Origin: Alphaproteobacteria bacterium
GTDB taxonomy: Bacteria > Pseudomonadota > Alphaproteobacteria > Micropepsales > Micropepsaceae
NCBI GenBank assembly: GCA_015654715.1
Contig: JAATGK010000011.1
Span: forward strand, 1-5,399
Direction: 5' to 3'
Length of the DNA: 5,399 bases
This document shows positions 1-5,399 of the stretch, piece by piece. Both the position numbers and the translations under genes were made by a program. Under the pieces are notes generated by a model. It worked only from the letters and a program-made list of their open reading frames with translations, did no database searches and had not been told where the DNA came from. The first letter of the stretch is position 1, and the number at the start of each line of letters is the position of its first letter.

Positions 1-2145
1 CAGCGAGGCGGCGCGATCGCGGTCGATTGTGACCGATACAGTGGGCGTCGTCAGGCGCAGGTCGTTATCCACGTCCTGGAAAATGGACTCGGCCCTAAGG
101 GCCGCCGTCAGCTTGCCGGCGACGTCCTGCAGCTCGTTCATGTCGAGGTCTTGCAGGCTGTACTGATACATCGAGTTGGTGCGCATGCCGCCGATGTTGA
201 TACTGGGCGGATTGCGGAAGAACACGTTGACGCCCGGAATACTTCCCGTCTTCCGGCGCAAAATCTGGATCAACTCGTCGGCGGAATAGGGGCGGTCGGA
301 ACGGTCCTTGAGGCGCAGCACGAAGCGCCCCGTGTTGTTGCTGTCGACCGACGACATCGAGCTGGCGATGCTGGGATCGCTCTGCAGGATGGCGGCGACC
401 TTCTGCTGGTACTTCGCCATCTGCGGATAGCCAGTGCCGTTGGCCGCTTCGGTAGAGGCCTGGATCATGCCGATGTCGGACGACGGGATGAAGTCCGAGG
501 GACTGATCCAGAACAGGATGATAGTGGCGGCGAGGCTACTGAGAAACACGGCAAAAATCACCCGGCCGTGGTGCAGCGCCCATGCCAGGCTGCGCTCGTA
601 GCCGCCTTGCAGACGCTGGAAGGAGCGTTCGCTCCACCTCAGAAACCGGCCCGGATTATGCTGGTGCTGATCCTTGAGGAAGCGCGAGCACAGCATCGGC
701 GTCAGGGTAATGGAGACGATGCCCGAAATGACGATCGCGAGCACGATGGTCACCGCGAATTCGTGCAGCAGCCGTCCGACGATGCCGCCCATGAACAGGA
801 CCGGAATGAACACCGCCGCCAGCGACACCGTCATCGACAGGATGGTGAAGGCAATTTCCTTGGCGCCCTTCAGCGCGGCCTCGAAGGCGGTTTCGCCCAA
901 TTCGACATGGCGCACGATGTTTTCGAGCATGACAATGGCGTCGTCGACCACGAAGCCGACCGACAGCGTCAGGGCCATCAGCGACAAATTGTCGAGGCTG
1001 TAGCCGAGGAAGCTCATGCCGGCGAAGGTGCCGATGACTGCGATCGGCAACGCCAGCGACGGAATGAAGGTCGCCGACAAAGTGCGCAGGAAAACGAAGA
1101 TCACCGCCACCACCAGGAGCGCGGCGATGATCAGTGTCCATTGCACGTCCTCGACCGAGGCGCGGATCGACTGCGAGCGGTCGTAGATGACGTTGAGCTG
1201 CACCGAGGCCGGCAGTTGTTCCATAAAGTGGGGAACGATTTGCTTGATCTCGTCGACCACCTGGATGGTATTGGCGCCGGGCTGGCGGAATATCGCGAGC
1301 GTGACGGCGCGCTGGCCGTTGTACCAGCTCGCGGTGCGGATGTTCTCCAGGCCGTCGGTCACGTTGGCGATGTCGCTGAGGCGCACCGGCGCACCGTCGC
1401 GATAGACAACGATCTGCTTCTTAAACGCGGCCGCGTTCATCAACTGGCCGTTGACATCGATCACGGCCGAACGGGTCGTCCCGTTGATCGAGCCGGTGGC
1501 GAGGTTGGGATTAACTTGGTCGAGCGTATCGGCCAGCGTGTTGATGCCGATCTGGCGCGAGGCCATCGCCGCCGGGTCGGCCTGTACGCGCACGGCAAAC
1601 CGCGCCGAGCCGAACACGCTCACCTGTGCCACGCCGTCGAGCACCGACAATTGCCGCGCCAGCAGCGTCTCGGCGTATTCGTCGACCTTGGAAATCGGCA
1701 AGGTGGACGAACTCATGGCCAGGAAGATGATTGGCGAGTCCGCCTGATTAACCTTGCGCAGGGTCGGCGGCGTCTTCATTTGCGGCGGCATCTTGCGCAG
1801 CACCGCCGAGATCGCCTGCTGCACGTCTTGGGATGCGGCGTCGATGTTGCGTTCGAGCTTGAACTGGATGGTGATTTGGGTCGAGCCGAGCGTCGATTGC
1901 GACGTCATCGAATCGATGCCGGCAATCTGCGACAGCTGGGCTTCGATCGGGGTTGCCACCGACGTCGCCATGGTTTGCGGATCCGCACCCGGTAGGCTGG
2001 CCGAGATCTGGATGGTGGGAAAATCCACCGATGGCAGTTCGCTGACCGGCAACATCGAATAACCGAAGATGCCGAAGATCAGCATCGCCGCCATGACCAG
2101 CGTTGTCATCACGAGCCGAAGAATGAAGGGTTCTGAGATGTTCAT
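1..2145 (-). CDS. RND multidrug efflux transporter permease, MdtB/MdtC-like (C-terminus beyond the left edge)
   Basis: Inner-membrane, proton-driven pump subunit of a tripartite RND (HAE-1 family) exporter, expected to work with the adaptor encoded just upstream and an outer-membrane channel. I translated the minus strand from the ATG at 2145 and it stays open for 715 codons to the window edge; the family is usually about 1,020-1,060 residues, so roughly the last third is missing. Visible parts: first membrane helix about residues 9-31; motif LPSVDFPTI just after it; large periplasmic loop to about 335; helices 2-6 between about 336 and 490, including GFVVDDAIVM at 397-406, whose Asp401-Asp402 pair matches the proton-relay aspartates of AcrB helix 4; then helix 7 about 526-546 and the start of the second periplasmic loop. 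The stretch RASVEDVQ through LSLMALT (about 328-393) is very close to MdtB/MdtC as I recall them. The start overlaps the adaptor stop as ATGA, and no strong ribosome site is seen, so translation is probably coupled. The substrate cannot be predicted. A long reading frame on the opposite strand here is a shadow of this gene. Confidence 0.96.
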   Translation of the reverse strand, partial: MNISEPFILRLVMTTLVMAAMLIFGIFGYSMLPVSELPSVDFPTIQISASLPGADPQTMATSVATPIEAQLSQIAGIDSMTSQSTLGSTQITIQFKLERNIDAASQDVQQAISAVLRKMPPQMKTPPTLRKVNQADSPIIFLAMSSSTLPISKVDEYAETLLARQLSVLDGVAQVSVFGSARFAVRVQADPAAMASRQIGINTLADTLDQVNPNLATGSINGTTRSAVIDVNGQLMNAAAFKKQIVVYRDGAPVRLSDIANVTDGLENIRTASWYNGQRAVTLAIFRQPGANTIQVVDEIKQIVPHFMEQLPASVQLNVIYDRSQSIRASVEDVQWTLIIAALLVVAVIFVFLRTLSATFIPSLALPIAVIGTFAGMSFLGYSLDNLSLMALTLSVGFVVDDAIVMLENIVRHVELGETAFEAALKGAKEIAFTILSMTVSLAAVFIPVLFMGGIVGRLLHEFAVTIVLAIVISGIVSITLTPMLCSRFLKDQHQHNPGRFLRWSERSFQRLQGGYERSLAWALHHGRVIFAVFLSSLAATIILFWISPSDFIPSSDIGMIQASTEAANGTGYPQMAKYQQKVAAILQSDPSIASSMSSVDSNNTGRFVLRLKDRSDRPYSADELIQILRRKTGSIPGVNVFFRNPPSINIGGMRTNSMYQYSLQDLDMNELQDVAGKLTAALRAESIFQDVDNDLRLTTPTVSVTIDRDRAASL

Positions 2146-3350
2146 GGCGTCTTGGTGGGTTTGCGGCCTTTGCCGGTCGAGACTTTGGCGCCCGGCAAGA
2201 TGCGGAGTTGGCCGTCGACGACCACGCGTTCCTTCGGTTTGATGCCTTTGACCGCCATCGAGGCCGTGCCGTCGTCATAGATCACCGTGATCGGCCGCAT
2301 TTCGGCGATCTGGTCCTTGCCCACAACAAAGACATAGCGCCCGTTCGGGCCTTCATTAATGGCCTCACGCGGGACCACCGTCGCTCGGGGAAGGTTGTTC
2401 AAGGTCACGTCGACATCGACCTGCTGGCCCGGAACCAAAGTGTGATCGTGGTTGTCGAAATCGGCGCGCAGTTCGATCGTGCCGGTCGTGTTGCTTACCT
2501 GGTTGGAGATGAAATCGACTTTCGCCGACAGCTTCGGTGCCTTGGGATCGTGGAGGTCGAGCGTCGCGGCGAGCTTGCCGGCCTTCTCGCGGGCCTGGAT
2601 GGCGGCGAGATCGGATTGCGGCAGCGAAAAGGAAACCTTCACCGGCTCGATCTGGGTCAGGACCACCAGCGGATTGGCCCCGTTGGCGCTGACGAGGTTG
2701 CCGGGCTGGATCAGGATTGGTCCGGTCTTGCCGTCGACGGGGCTGCGGATTTCGGTGTAGCCGAGATTGAGCTTGGCAGTGGCGACTTCTGCCGCATCGG
2801 CCTCGACAGTGGCGATGGCCGATTTGGCGGTGGCGTCGGCGGTGTCCTTCTGCGACGATGAAATCGCGTTCTGAGCGTACAAGGCGTCGTAGCGCTTCTT
2901 CGTGACGATTGCGTTGACGCGCTGGGCCTCGTCCTTGGCCTGGGTTGCTTCGGCCTGCTGCAGCTGAGCCTGGAACGGACGCGGGTCGATGACGAACAAT
3001 AGATCGCCTTTTTTTACGATCTGTCCTTCCCGAAAGGCGGCCCTGAGCAATTGTCCGGAGACCTGGGCGCTAACCTGGACGGTGGCGTTGGCGACCACGG
3101 TGCCGACCGTATGTTCGACCACGGTTACGTCTTTGGCAGTTGCCTGTGCCGTCACGACCATGGCGGGCGGCCGCGAGCGCTCCTTCCCGCTTGTGGCGGC
3201 GATCACGGCCCACACGATGCCGATCACAACCAGAACGGCGGCAATCACGAGAATCGCCCGCGAGCGCCCGGATAATTGGTTAAATCGGCCCGCGGCTTGC
3301 CGGAATCGTCCCGGCGGGGCTTCGAACGTATTGGGATATCTCATGTTCAT
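2142..3350 (-). CDS. RND efflux periplasmic adaptor subunit (membrane fusion protein, MdtA-like)
   Basis: Complete 402-residue adaptor that bridges an RND permease and an outer-membrane channel across the periplasm. The order of parts is typical of the HlyD/AcrA/MdtA family: short basic cytoplasmic N-terminus, one membrane anchor at about 32-52 (no lipobox cysteine, so a membrane-anchored rather than lipidated form), first half of the lipoyl-like domain at about 91-126 (SAQVSGQL, then GQIVKKGDLLFVIDPRPF), an alpha-helical coiled-coil hairpin about 127-195 rich in Ala, Gln and Glu, second lipoyl half around 196-222 (YTEIRSPVDGKTG, then PGNLV), a beta-barrel about 235-318 (PGQQVDVDV) and the membrane-proximal domain to about 390, then a basic tail. 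The ATG at 3350 is preferred because a weak GGA lies nine bases before it; a second in-frame ATG at 3344 (Met3) is possible. It is the first gene of the operon, and its stop overlaps the permease start. No regulator gene is adjacent in the window. Confidence 0.96.
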   Translation of the reverse strand: MNMRYPNTFEAPPGRFRQAAGRFNQLSGRSRAILVIAAVLVVIGIVWAVIAATSGKERSRPPAMVVTAQATAKDVTVVEHTVGTVVANATVQVSAQVSGQLLRAAFREGQIVKKGDLLFVIDPRPFQAQLQQAEATQAKDEAQRVNAIVTKKRYDALYAQNAISSSQKDTADATAKSAIATVEADAAEVATAKLNLGYTEIRSPVDGKTGPILIQPGNLVSANGANPLVVLTQIEPVKVSFSLPQSDLAAIQAREKAGKLAATLDLHDPKAPKLSAKVDFISNQVSNTTGTIELRADFDNHDHTLVPGQQVDVDVTLNNLPRATVVPREAINEGPNGRYVFVVGKDQIAEMRPITVIYDDGTASMAVKGIKPKERVVVDGQLRILPGAKVSTGKGRKPTKTP

Positions 3351-3371
3351 GGTTCAGAATCCGGCGCACAA

Positions 3372-3379
3372 TTTATAAA
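3372..3379. promoter_or_regulatory. AT-rich TTTATAAA, possible -10 element usable on either strand
   Basis: The only AT-rich island in the divergent gap. TATAAA reads on both strands because TTTATAAA is self-complementary. On the plus strand it would start RNA around 3386, at the foot of the predicted rod-shaped RNA. On the minus strand it would start RNA around 3365, giving a leader of about 15 bases before the adaptor ATG. No convincing -35 element is seen at 16-18 bases on either side (the best plus-strand match, TTCAGA at 3353-3358, is only 15 bases away), so this is a weak call. Confidence 0.22.
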
Positions 3380-3382
3380 AAT

Positions 3383-3520
3383 GGGGCTGTGACGTTGCGG
3401 CTCTGCCGGGGCTCCGCTGATGGCACTTAGTCCTAGCACGAGACGGCTTGCTTCCGGGTGCCCAGATTTCGCGCAATCGCCAATTTGACGCGGCAGCCCC
3501 GTTGTAACGGTCACATTCCT
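3383..3520 (+). ncRNA. Candidate structured RNA: rod-shaped fold in the divergent intergenic gap, family not recognised
   Basis: Base pairing traced by hand on the plus strand. Outer arm: 3383-3386 with 3517-3520, one mismatch (C3387/U3516), then 3388-3400 with 3502-3515, with G3509 bulged. A 6-base bulge follows (3401-3406). Inner stem: 3407-3417 (CGGGGCTCCGC) with 3490-3501 (GCGGCAGCCCCG), 11 pairs with C3494 bulged. Further in: 3421-3424 with 3479-3482, an open bubble, then an apical hairpin (3433-3439 with 3458-3465; 3444-3446 with 3454-3456; loop CTTGCTT). The 3' side of the bubble can form a small hairpin, GATT/AATC at 3465-3478. Five pairs are G-U on this strand (3383, 3386, 3397, 3399 and 3400 with their partners) and would be A-C mismatches on the other, favouring plus-strand transcription. 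A possible -10 lies just before it and a terminator-like hairpin follows at 3539-3563, so a transcript of about 180 bases is possible. The rod with a central bubble recalls 6S RNA, but no conserved 6S, SRP or riboswitch sequence was recognised. It could instead be the leader of the downstream gene, or a palindromic mobile remnant. Confidence 0.4.
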
Positions 3521-3532
3521 CGACGATAGAAT
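3502..3532 (+). promoter_or_regulatory. Possible promoter for the carbonic-anhydrase-like gene
   Basis: TTGTAA at 3502-3507 matches four of six bases of TTGACA, and TAGAAT at 3527-3532 matches five of six bases of TATAAT. The spacing of 19 bases is longer than optimal. Transcription would begin near 3539, placing the GC-rich hairpin at the very 5' end of the mRNA and leaving about 45 bases of leader. The -35 overlaps the dyad TGTAAC-G-GTCACA (3503-3515), which could be an operator but is also one arm of the predicted RNA rod. Confidence 0.22.
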
Positions 3533-3538
3533 ATTGGG

Positions 3539-3563
3539 CGCCGCCCACTGAAGGCGGCGTTTT
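3539..3563 (+). terminator. Intrinsic-terminator-like hairpin directly upstream of the carbonic-anhydrase-like gene
   Basis: A perfect 7-bp GC-only stem, CGCCGCC (3539-3545) with GGCGGCG (3553-3559), has a 7-base loop (CACTGAA) and is followed at once by TTTT (3560-3563). The T run is present only in the plus orientation. No protein-coding gene on the plus strand ends upstream, so it would terminate either the predicted small RNA or a leader transcript, acting as an attenuator for the gene starting at 3585. The T run is short, so termination may be partial. If transcription instead starts near 3539, the hairpin would simply cap the 5' end of the mRNA. Confidence 0.4.
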
Positions 3564-3584
3564 GGTGCATCGGGGGCGACACCT

Positions 3585-4004
3585 ATGTGGGGGAAGAGGC
3601 ACAAGAAACTGGCTATTGCGCTGACCTGCGCCGATTGGCGGCTGCATCAGCGCAAGGTCAATCTCAACGCGCGCCTGGCCAAGTTCTTGGGAGTACACGG
3701 GATTGACCTGATCTGCGTGCCGGGGCCGGATGGGCTGGGAAAGCCCGGGCGCGAAGCCGAATGGCAGGCTGCCGTTGCGCAAATCAGCCTTTTGATCGGG
3801 GTCCATGCGCCGCAGGCGATGGTGGTTTTGGGGCACCAGTGCTGCGCCGGCCACCCGGTCACCGATGCCACCCACGCCGCCGACGCGGCGGCTGTAGCCA
3901 AGGCTTTGAAGGCCGTCACGGGGTTTCCCGGCCCGATCAAGGCGGCGGTGGCGGCCTATCGCTCGGATACCGCGTGGGACCTTAAGGCAATCGCGGAGTT
4001 TTGA
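3585..4004 (+). CDS. Short beta-carbonic-anhydrase-like protein (139 aa)
   Basis: Both signatures of the beta-carbonic anhydrase zinc site are present: CADWR at 15-19, which is the CxDxR motif (zinc Cys plus the Asp-Arg dyad), and GHQCCAG at 83-89, which supplies HxxC (His84 and Cys87). The segment between, IDLICVPGPDGLG (40-52), sits where classical enzymes have their DLFVVRNAGN-like strand, so the Arg-Asn-Ala-Gly portion is replaced. The protein is much shorter than the usual 200 or more residues: it lacks the roughly 40-residue N-terminal helical arm and most of the C-terminal region. It resembles the small putative carbonic anhydrase group (I believe a Pfam family named Pro_CA_2). It may hydrate CO2, or bind zinc without that activity. 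It is probably cytoplasmic, with no signal peptide. The start is fixed: the frame has a stop at 3549 and no other start codon before ATG 3585. The ribosome site is weak (GGGGG at 3572-3576). A GC-rich hairpin lies just upstream, and typA follows 45 bases after the stop. Confidence 0.82.
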   Translation: MWGKRHKKLAIALTCADWRLHQRKVNLNARLAKFLGVHGIDLICVPGPDGLGKPGREAEWQAAVAQISLLIGVHAPQAMVVLGHQCCAGHPVTDATHAADAAAVAKALKAVTGFPGPIKAAVAAYRSDTAWDLKAIAEF

Positions 4005-4011
4005 TCCACGG

Positions 4012-4040
4012 TTGCCCCTAGCGAAGAGCGTCGCTATAAG
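4012..4040 (+). promoter_or_regulatory. Candidate typA promoter placing the transcript start at or near the ATG
   Basis: TTGCCC at 4012-4017 (four of six matches to TTGACA) and TATAAG at 4035-4040 (five of six matches to TATAAT) are separated by 17 bases, the ideal sigma-70-type spacing. The expected transcript start, about seven bases beyond the -10, falls at 4047-4048, only two or three bases before the typA ATG at 4050. No Shine-Dalgarno-like sequence lies at a usable distance, which fits a leaderless or nearly leaderless mRNA. Co-transcription from the preceding gene remains possible. Confidence 0.4.
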
Positions 4041-4049
4041 CCGCTCCAA

Positions 4050-5399
4050 ATGGACATCCGAAATATCGCAATCATTGCGCACGTCGACCACGGCAAAACG
4101 ACCCTTGTCGATCAGTTGCTCAAGCAATCCGGTTCGGTGCGCGAAAATCAGCACATGGAAGAGCGCGCGCTCGATTCTAACGATCTGGAGCGCGAGCGTG
4201 GCATCACCATCCTGGCCAAGTGCACCTCGGTCGAATGGGGAACAACCCGCATCAATATCGTCGACACGCCCGGTCACGCCGATTTCGGCGGTGAGGTAGA
4301 GCGCATCTTGTCGATGGTCGACGGCGTGGTTCTGCTGGTCGATGCGGCCGAGTCCGTTATGCCGCAGACCAAGTTCGTGCTGTCCAAGGCCTTGAAGCTT
4401 GGCCTCAAGCCAATTGTCGTCATCAACAAGATCGACCGCCAGGATGCCCAGCCCAAGGAAACGCTGGAGTCGATATTCGACCTGTTTCTGGCGCTTGAAG
4501 CAAACGACTATCAGCTCGATTTCCATGTGCTTTATGCGTCCGGACGGCAGGGTTGGGCGGTGGCCGATCTCGACAAGGATGAACACAAAGACCTGTCGCC
4601 TCTGTTTGCCAGAATTGTCTCAGACGTTCCCAAACCGAAACCAATCGAAAAAGCAGGCGACGCGTTCCCCTTCACCATGCTGGTGACTACATTGGAAGCC
4701 GACCCCTATCTGGGTCGAGTGCTGACCGGTCGCATCGAAACCGGCGCCATCACGATCAACCGGCAGATTAAAGCGTTGAACCGTGACGGTTCCGTCGTGG
4801 AACGGGCGCGTGCGACGAAACTGCTCGCTTTCCGGGGGCTGGCGCGCGTTCCGGTAGAGCGGGCAGAGGCTGGCGATATCGTCGCCATTGCCGGTCTGCA
4901 GATCGCGACCGTTGCCGACACGCTGTGCGACATCACCGTCGAAGAGCCAATCCACTCCAATCCGATCGATCCGCCGACCTTGGCAATGACCATCTCGGTC
5001 AACGATTCCCCGCTGGCAGGGCGCGAAGGCGACAAGGTGCAGAGCCGCGTCATCCGCGAACGGCTTATGCGCGAGGCCGAAGGCAACGTCGCCATCCACA
5101 TCCACGAGACCGGCGAGGGCGCCTATGAAGTGGCCGGCCGCGGCGAACTCCAGCTTGGCGTGCTGGTCGAGCAAATGCGCCGTGAGGGCTTCGAGATGTC
5201 GATCAGCCGCCCGCGCGTGCTGTATCAGACAGATCCCGTCAGCGGCGAACGTCTGGAGCCGATCGAGGAAGTCTCGATCGACGTCGACGATCCCTATACC
5301 GGCATTGTCATCGAGAAGATATCGAACCGTAAGGGCGAGCTTTCCGATATGCGCCCGACTGGCGCCGGCAAGACGCGCCTGACCTTCCTGGCGCCGTCG
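4050..5399 (+). CDS. typA: Translational GTPase TypA/BipA (C-terminus beyond the right edge)
   Basis: Ribosome-associated GTPase of the EF-G/LepA group, involved in ribosome assembly and in stress and low-temperature adaptation. The first 450 codons are present of about 605-610 usual for the family. The protein starts [18 protein letters not shown], colinear with E. coli BipA. GTPase motifs are intact: G1 AHVDHGKT 10-17, switch I with ERERGITI 47-54, G3 DTPGH 72-76 with GGEVER after it, G4 NKID 126-129, and G5-like YAS 162-164. The beta-barrel domain II follows at about 205-300, domain III from about 311 (MTISVND, then AGREG), then the EF-G-like [10 protein letters not shown] at about 363-372 with RREGFE and SRPRVLY. 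The window ends at about 450, before the family's conserved RGLIGFR segment and the TypA-specific C-terminal domain. ATG 4050 is the only start: going upstream the frame reaches the stop of the preceding gene at 4002 with no alternative start codon. There is no clear ribosome site. Confidence 0.98.
   Translation, partial: MDIRNIAIIAHVDHGKTTLVDQLLKQSGSVRENQHMEERALDSNDLERERGITILAKCTSVEWGTTRINIVDTPGHADFGGEVERILSMVDGVVLLVDAAESVMPQTKFVLSKALKLGLKPIVVINKIDRQDAQPKETLESIFDLFLALEANDYQLDFHVLYASGRQGWAVADLDKDEHKDLSPLFARIVSDVPKPKPIEKAGDAFPFTMLVTTLEADPYLGRVLTGRIETGAITINRQIKALNRDGSVVERARATKLLAFRGLARVPVERAEAGDIVAIAGLQIATVADTLCDITVEEPIHSNPIDPPTLAMTISVNDSPLAGREGDKVQSRVIRERLMREAEGNVAIHIHETGEGAYEVAGRGELQLGVLVEQMRREGFEMSISRPRVLYQTDPVSGERLEPIEEVSIDVDDPYTGIVIEKISNRKGELSDMRPTGAGKTRLTFLAPS

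Noticed and set aside
151..1995. 614-codon open frame on the plus strand
   Set aside because: It lies antisense to the permease gene, whose translation is unambiguous and family-like throughout. The antisense product is a low-complexity run of Arg, His, Asp and Gly with no recognisable domain, as expected from GC-rich codon bias on the opposite strand.
2208..2861. 217-codon open frame on the plus strand
   Set aside because: Antisense to the adaptor gene, which has a full domain order; the antisense product is Asp/Arg/Gly-rich without motifs.
3407..3501. SRP (4.5S) RNA on the minus strand, suggested by the closing stem and a CCGGAAGCAAGCC stretch
   Set aside because: The invariant SRP apical sequence (a GGAA-type tetraloop followed by an AGCAGCC-like element) is not matched, and that stretch does not form the required hairpin.
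3407..3501. A long-variable-arm tRNA or selenocysteine tRNA, suggested by the roughly 95-base length and GC-rich closing stem
   Set aside because: No T-loop (TTCRA type), no recognisable anticodon arm and no D-loop consensus.
3383..3520. Miniature inverted-repeat element or palindromic repeat
   Set aside because: No target-site duplication is visible at either set of possible ends and no second copy is in the window. It cannot be fully excluded without a genome-wide search.
3351..3584. Guanidine (ykkC-type), TPP, FMN, cobalamin or glycine riboswitch upstream of the efflux operon or the plus-strand gene
   Set aside because: None of the conserved core sequences of these classes could be found by eye on either strand.
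3354..4586. 410-codon open frame on the minus strand
   Set aside because: It runs antisense across typA, the carbonic-anhydrase-like gene and the intergenic gap. The product resembles no family I know, and both sense genes have clear motifs, so it is a shadow frame.

Overview
The window looks like chromosomal DNA of a high-GC proteobacterium, most likely an alphaproteobacterium. This rests on the GC-rich third codon positions, the weak Shine-Dalgarno sequences and the general look of the proteins. No rRNA or other taxonomic marker is present, so the assignment is an inference. Nothing in the window looks like an insertion sequence, phage or CRISPR array.

Layout. Positions 3350 down to 1 (minus strand) carry a two-gene operon for a tripartite RND multidrug efflux pump of the MdtABC type. 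A complete periplasmic adaptor gene (2142-3350) comes first. Its stop overlaps the start of the inner-membrane RND permease gene by four bases (ATGA). The permease gene runs off the left edge after 715 codons, roughly the first 70% of the family's usual length. On the plus strand, a short gene (3585-4004) encodes a 139-residue beta-carbonic-anhydrase-like protein that keeps both zinc-site signatures. After a 45-bp gap comes typA/bipA (4050 to the right edge, 450 codons), the ribosome-associated translational GTPase. The two gene pairs are divergent.

The 234-bp divergent gap (3351-3584) is the most interesting part. Read on the plus strand, 3383-3520 can fold into a long rod. It has an outer arm with one bulged base, an 11-bp inner stem with one bulged base, a small stem, an open central bubble and an apical hairpin. 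Five G-U pairs form only in the plus-strand RNA, so that strand is the likelier transcript. An AT-rich TATAAA lies just upstream, and a GC-rich 7-bp hairpin followed by TTTT lies downstream at 3539-3563, only about 20 bases before the carbonic-anhydrase-like start codon. This could be an undescribed small RNA gene with its own terminator (the rod shape recalls 6S RNA, but that is only a hypothesis). It could also be an attenuated leader of the downstream gene. No known riboswitch or RNA family was recognised by eye.

How the genes work together. The adaptor and permease would be made together and form an export pump with an outer-membrane channel that is not in the window; no local regulator gene is seen. 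typA is housekeeping and stress related and has a plausible promoter of its own that would place the transcript start almost on the ATG (leaderless or nearly so). There is no evident functional link between the efflux pair and the plus-strand genes.
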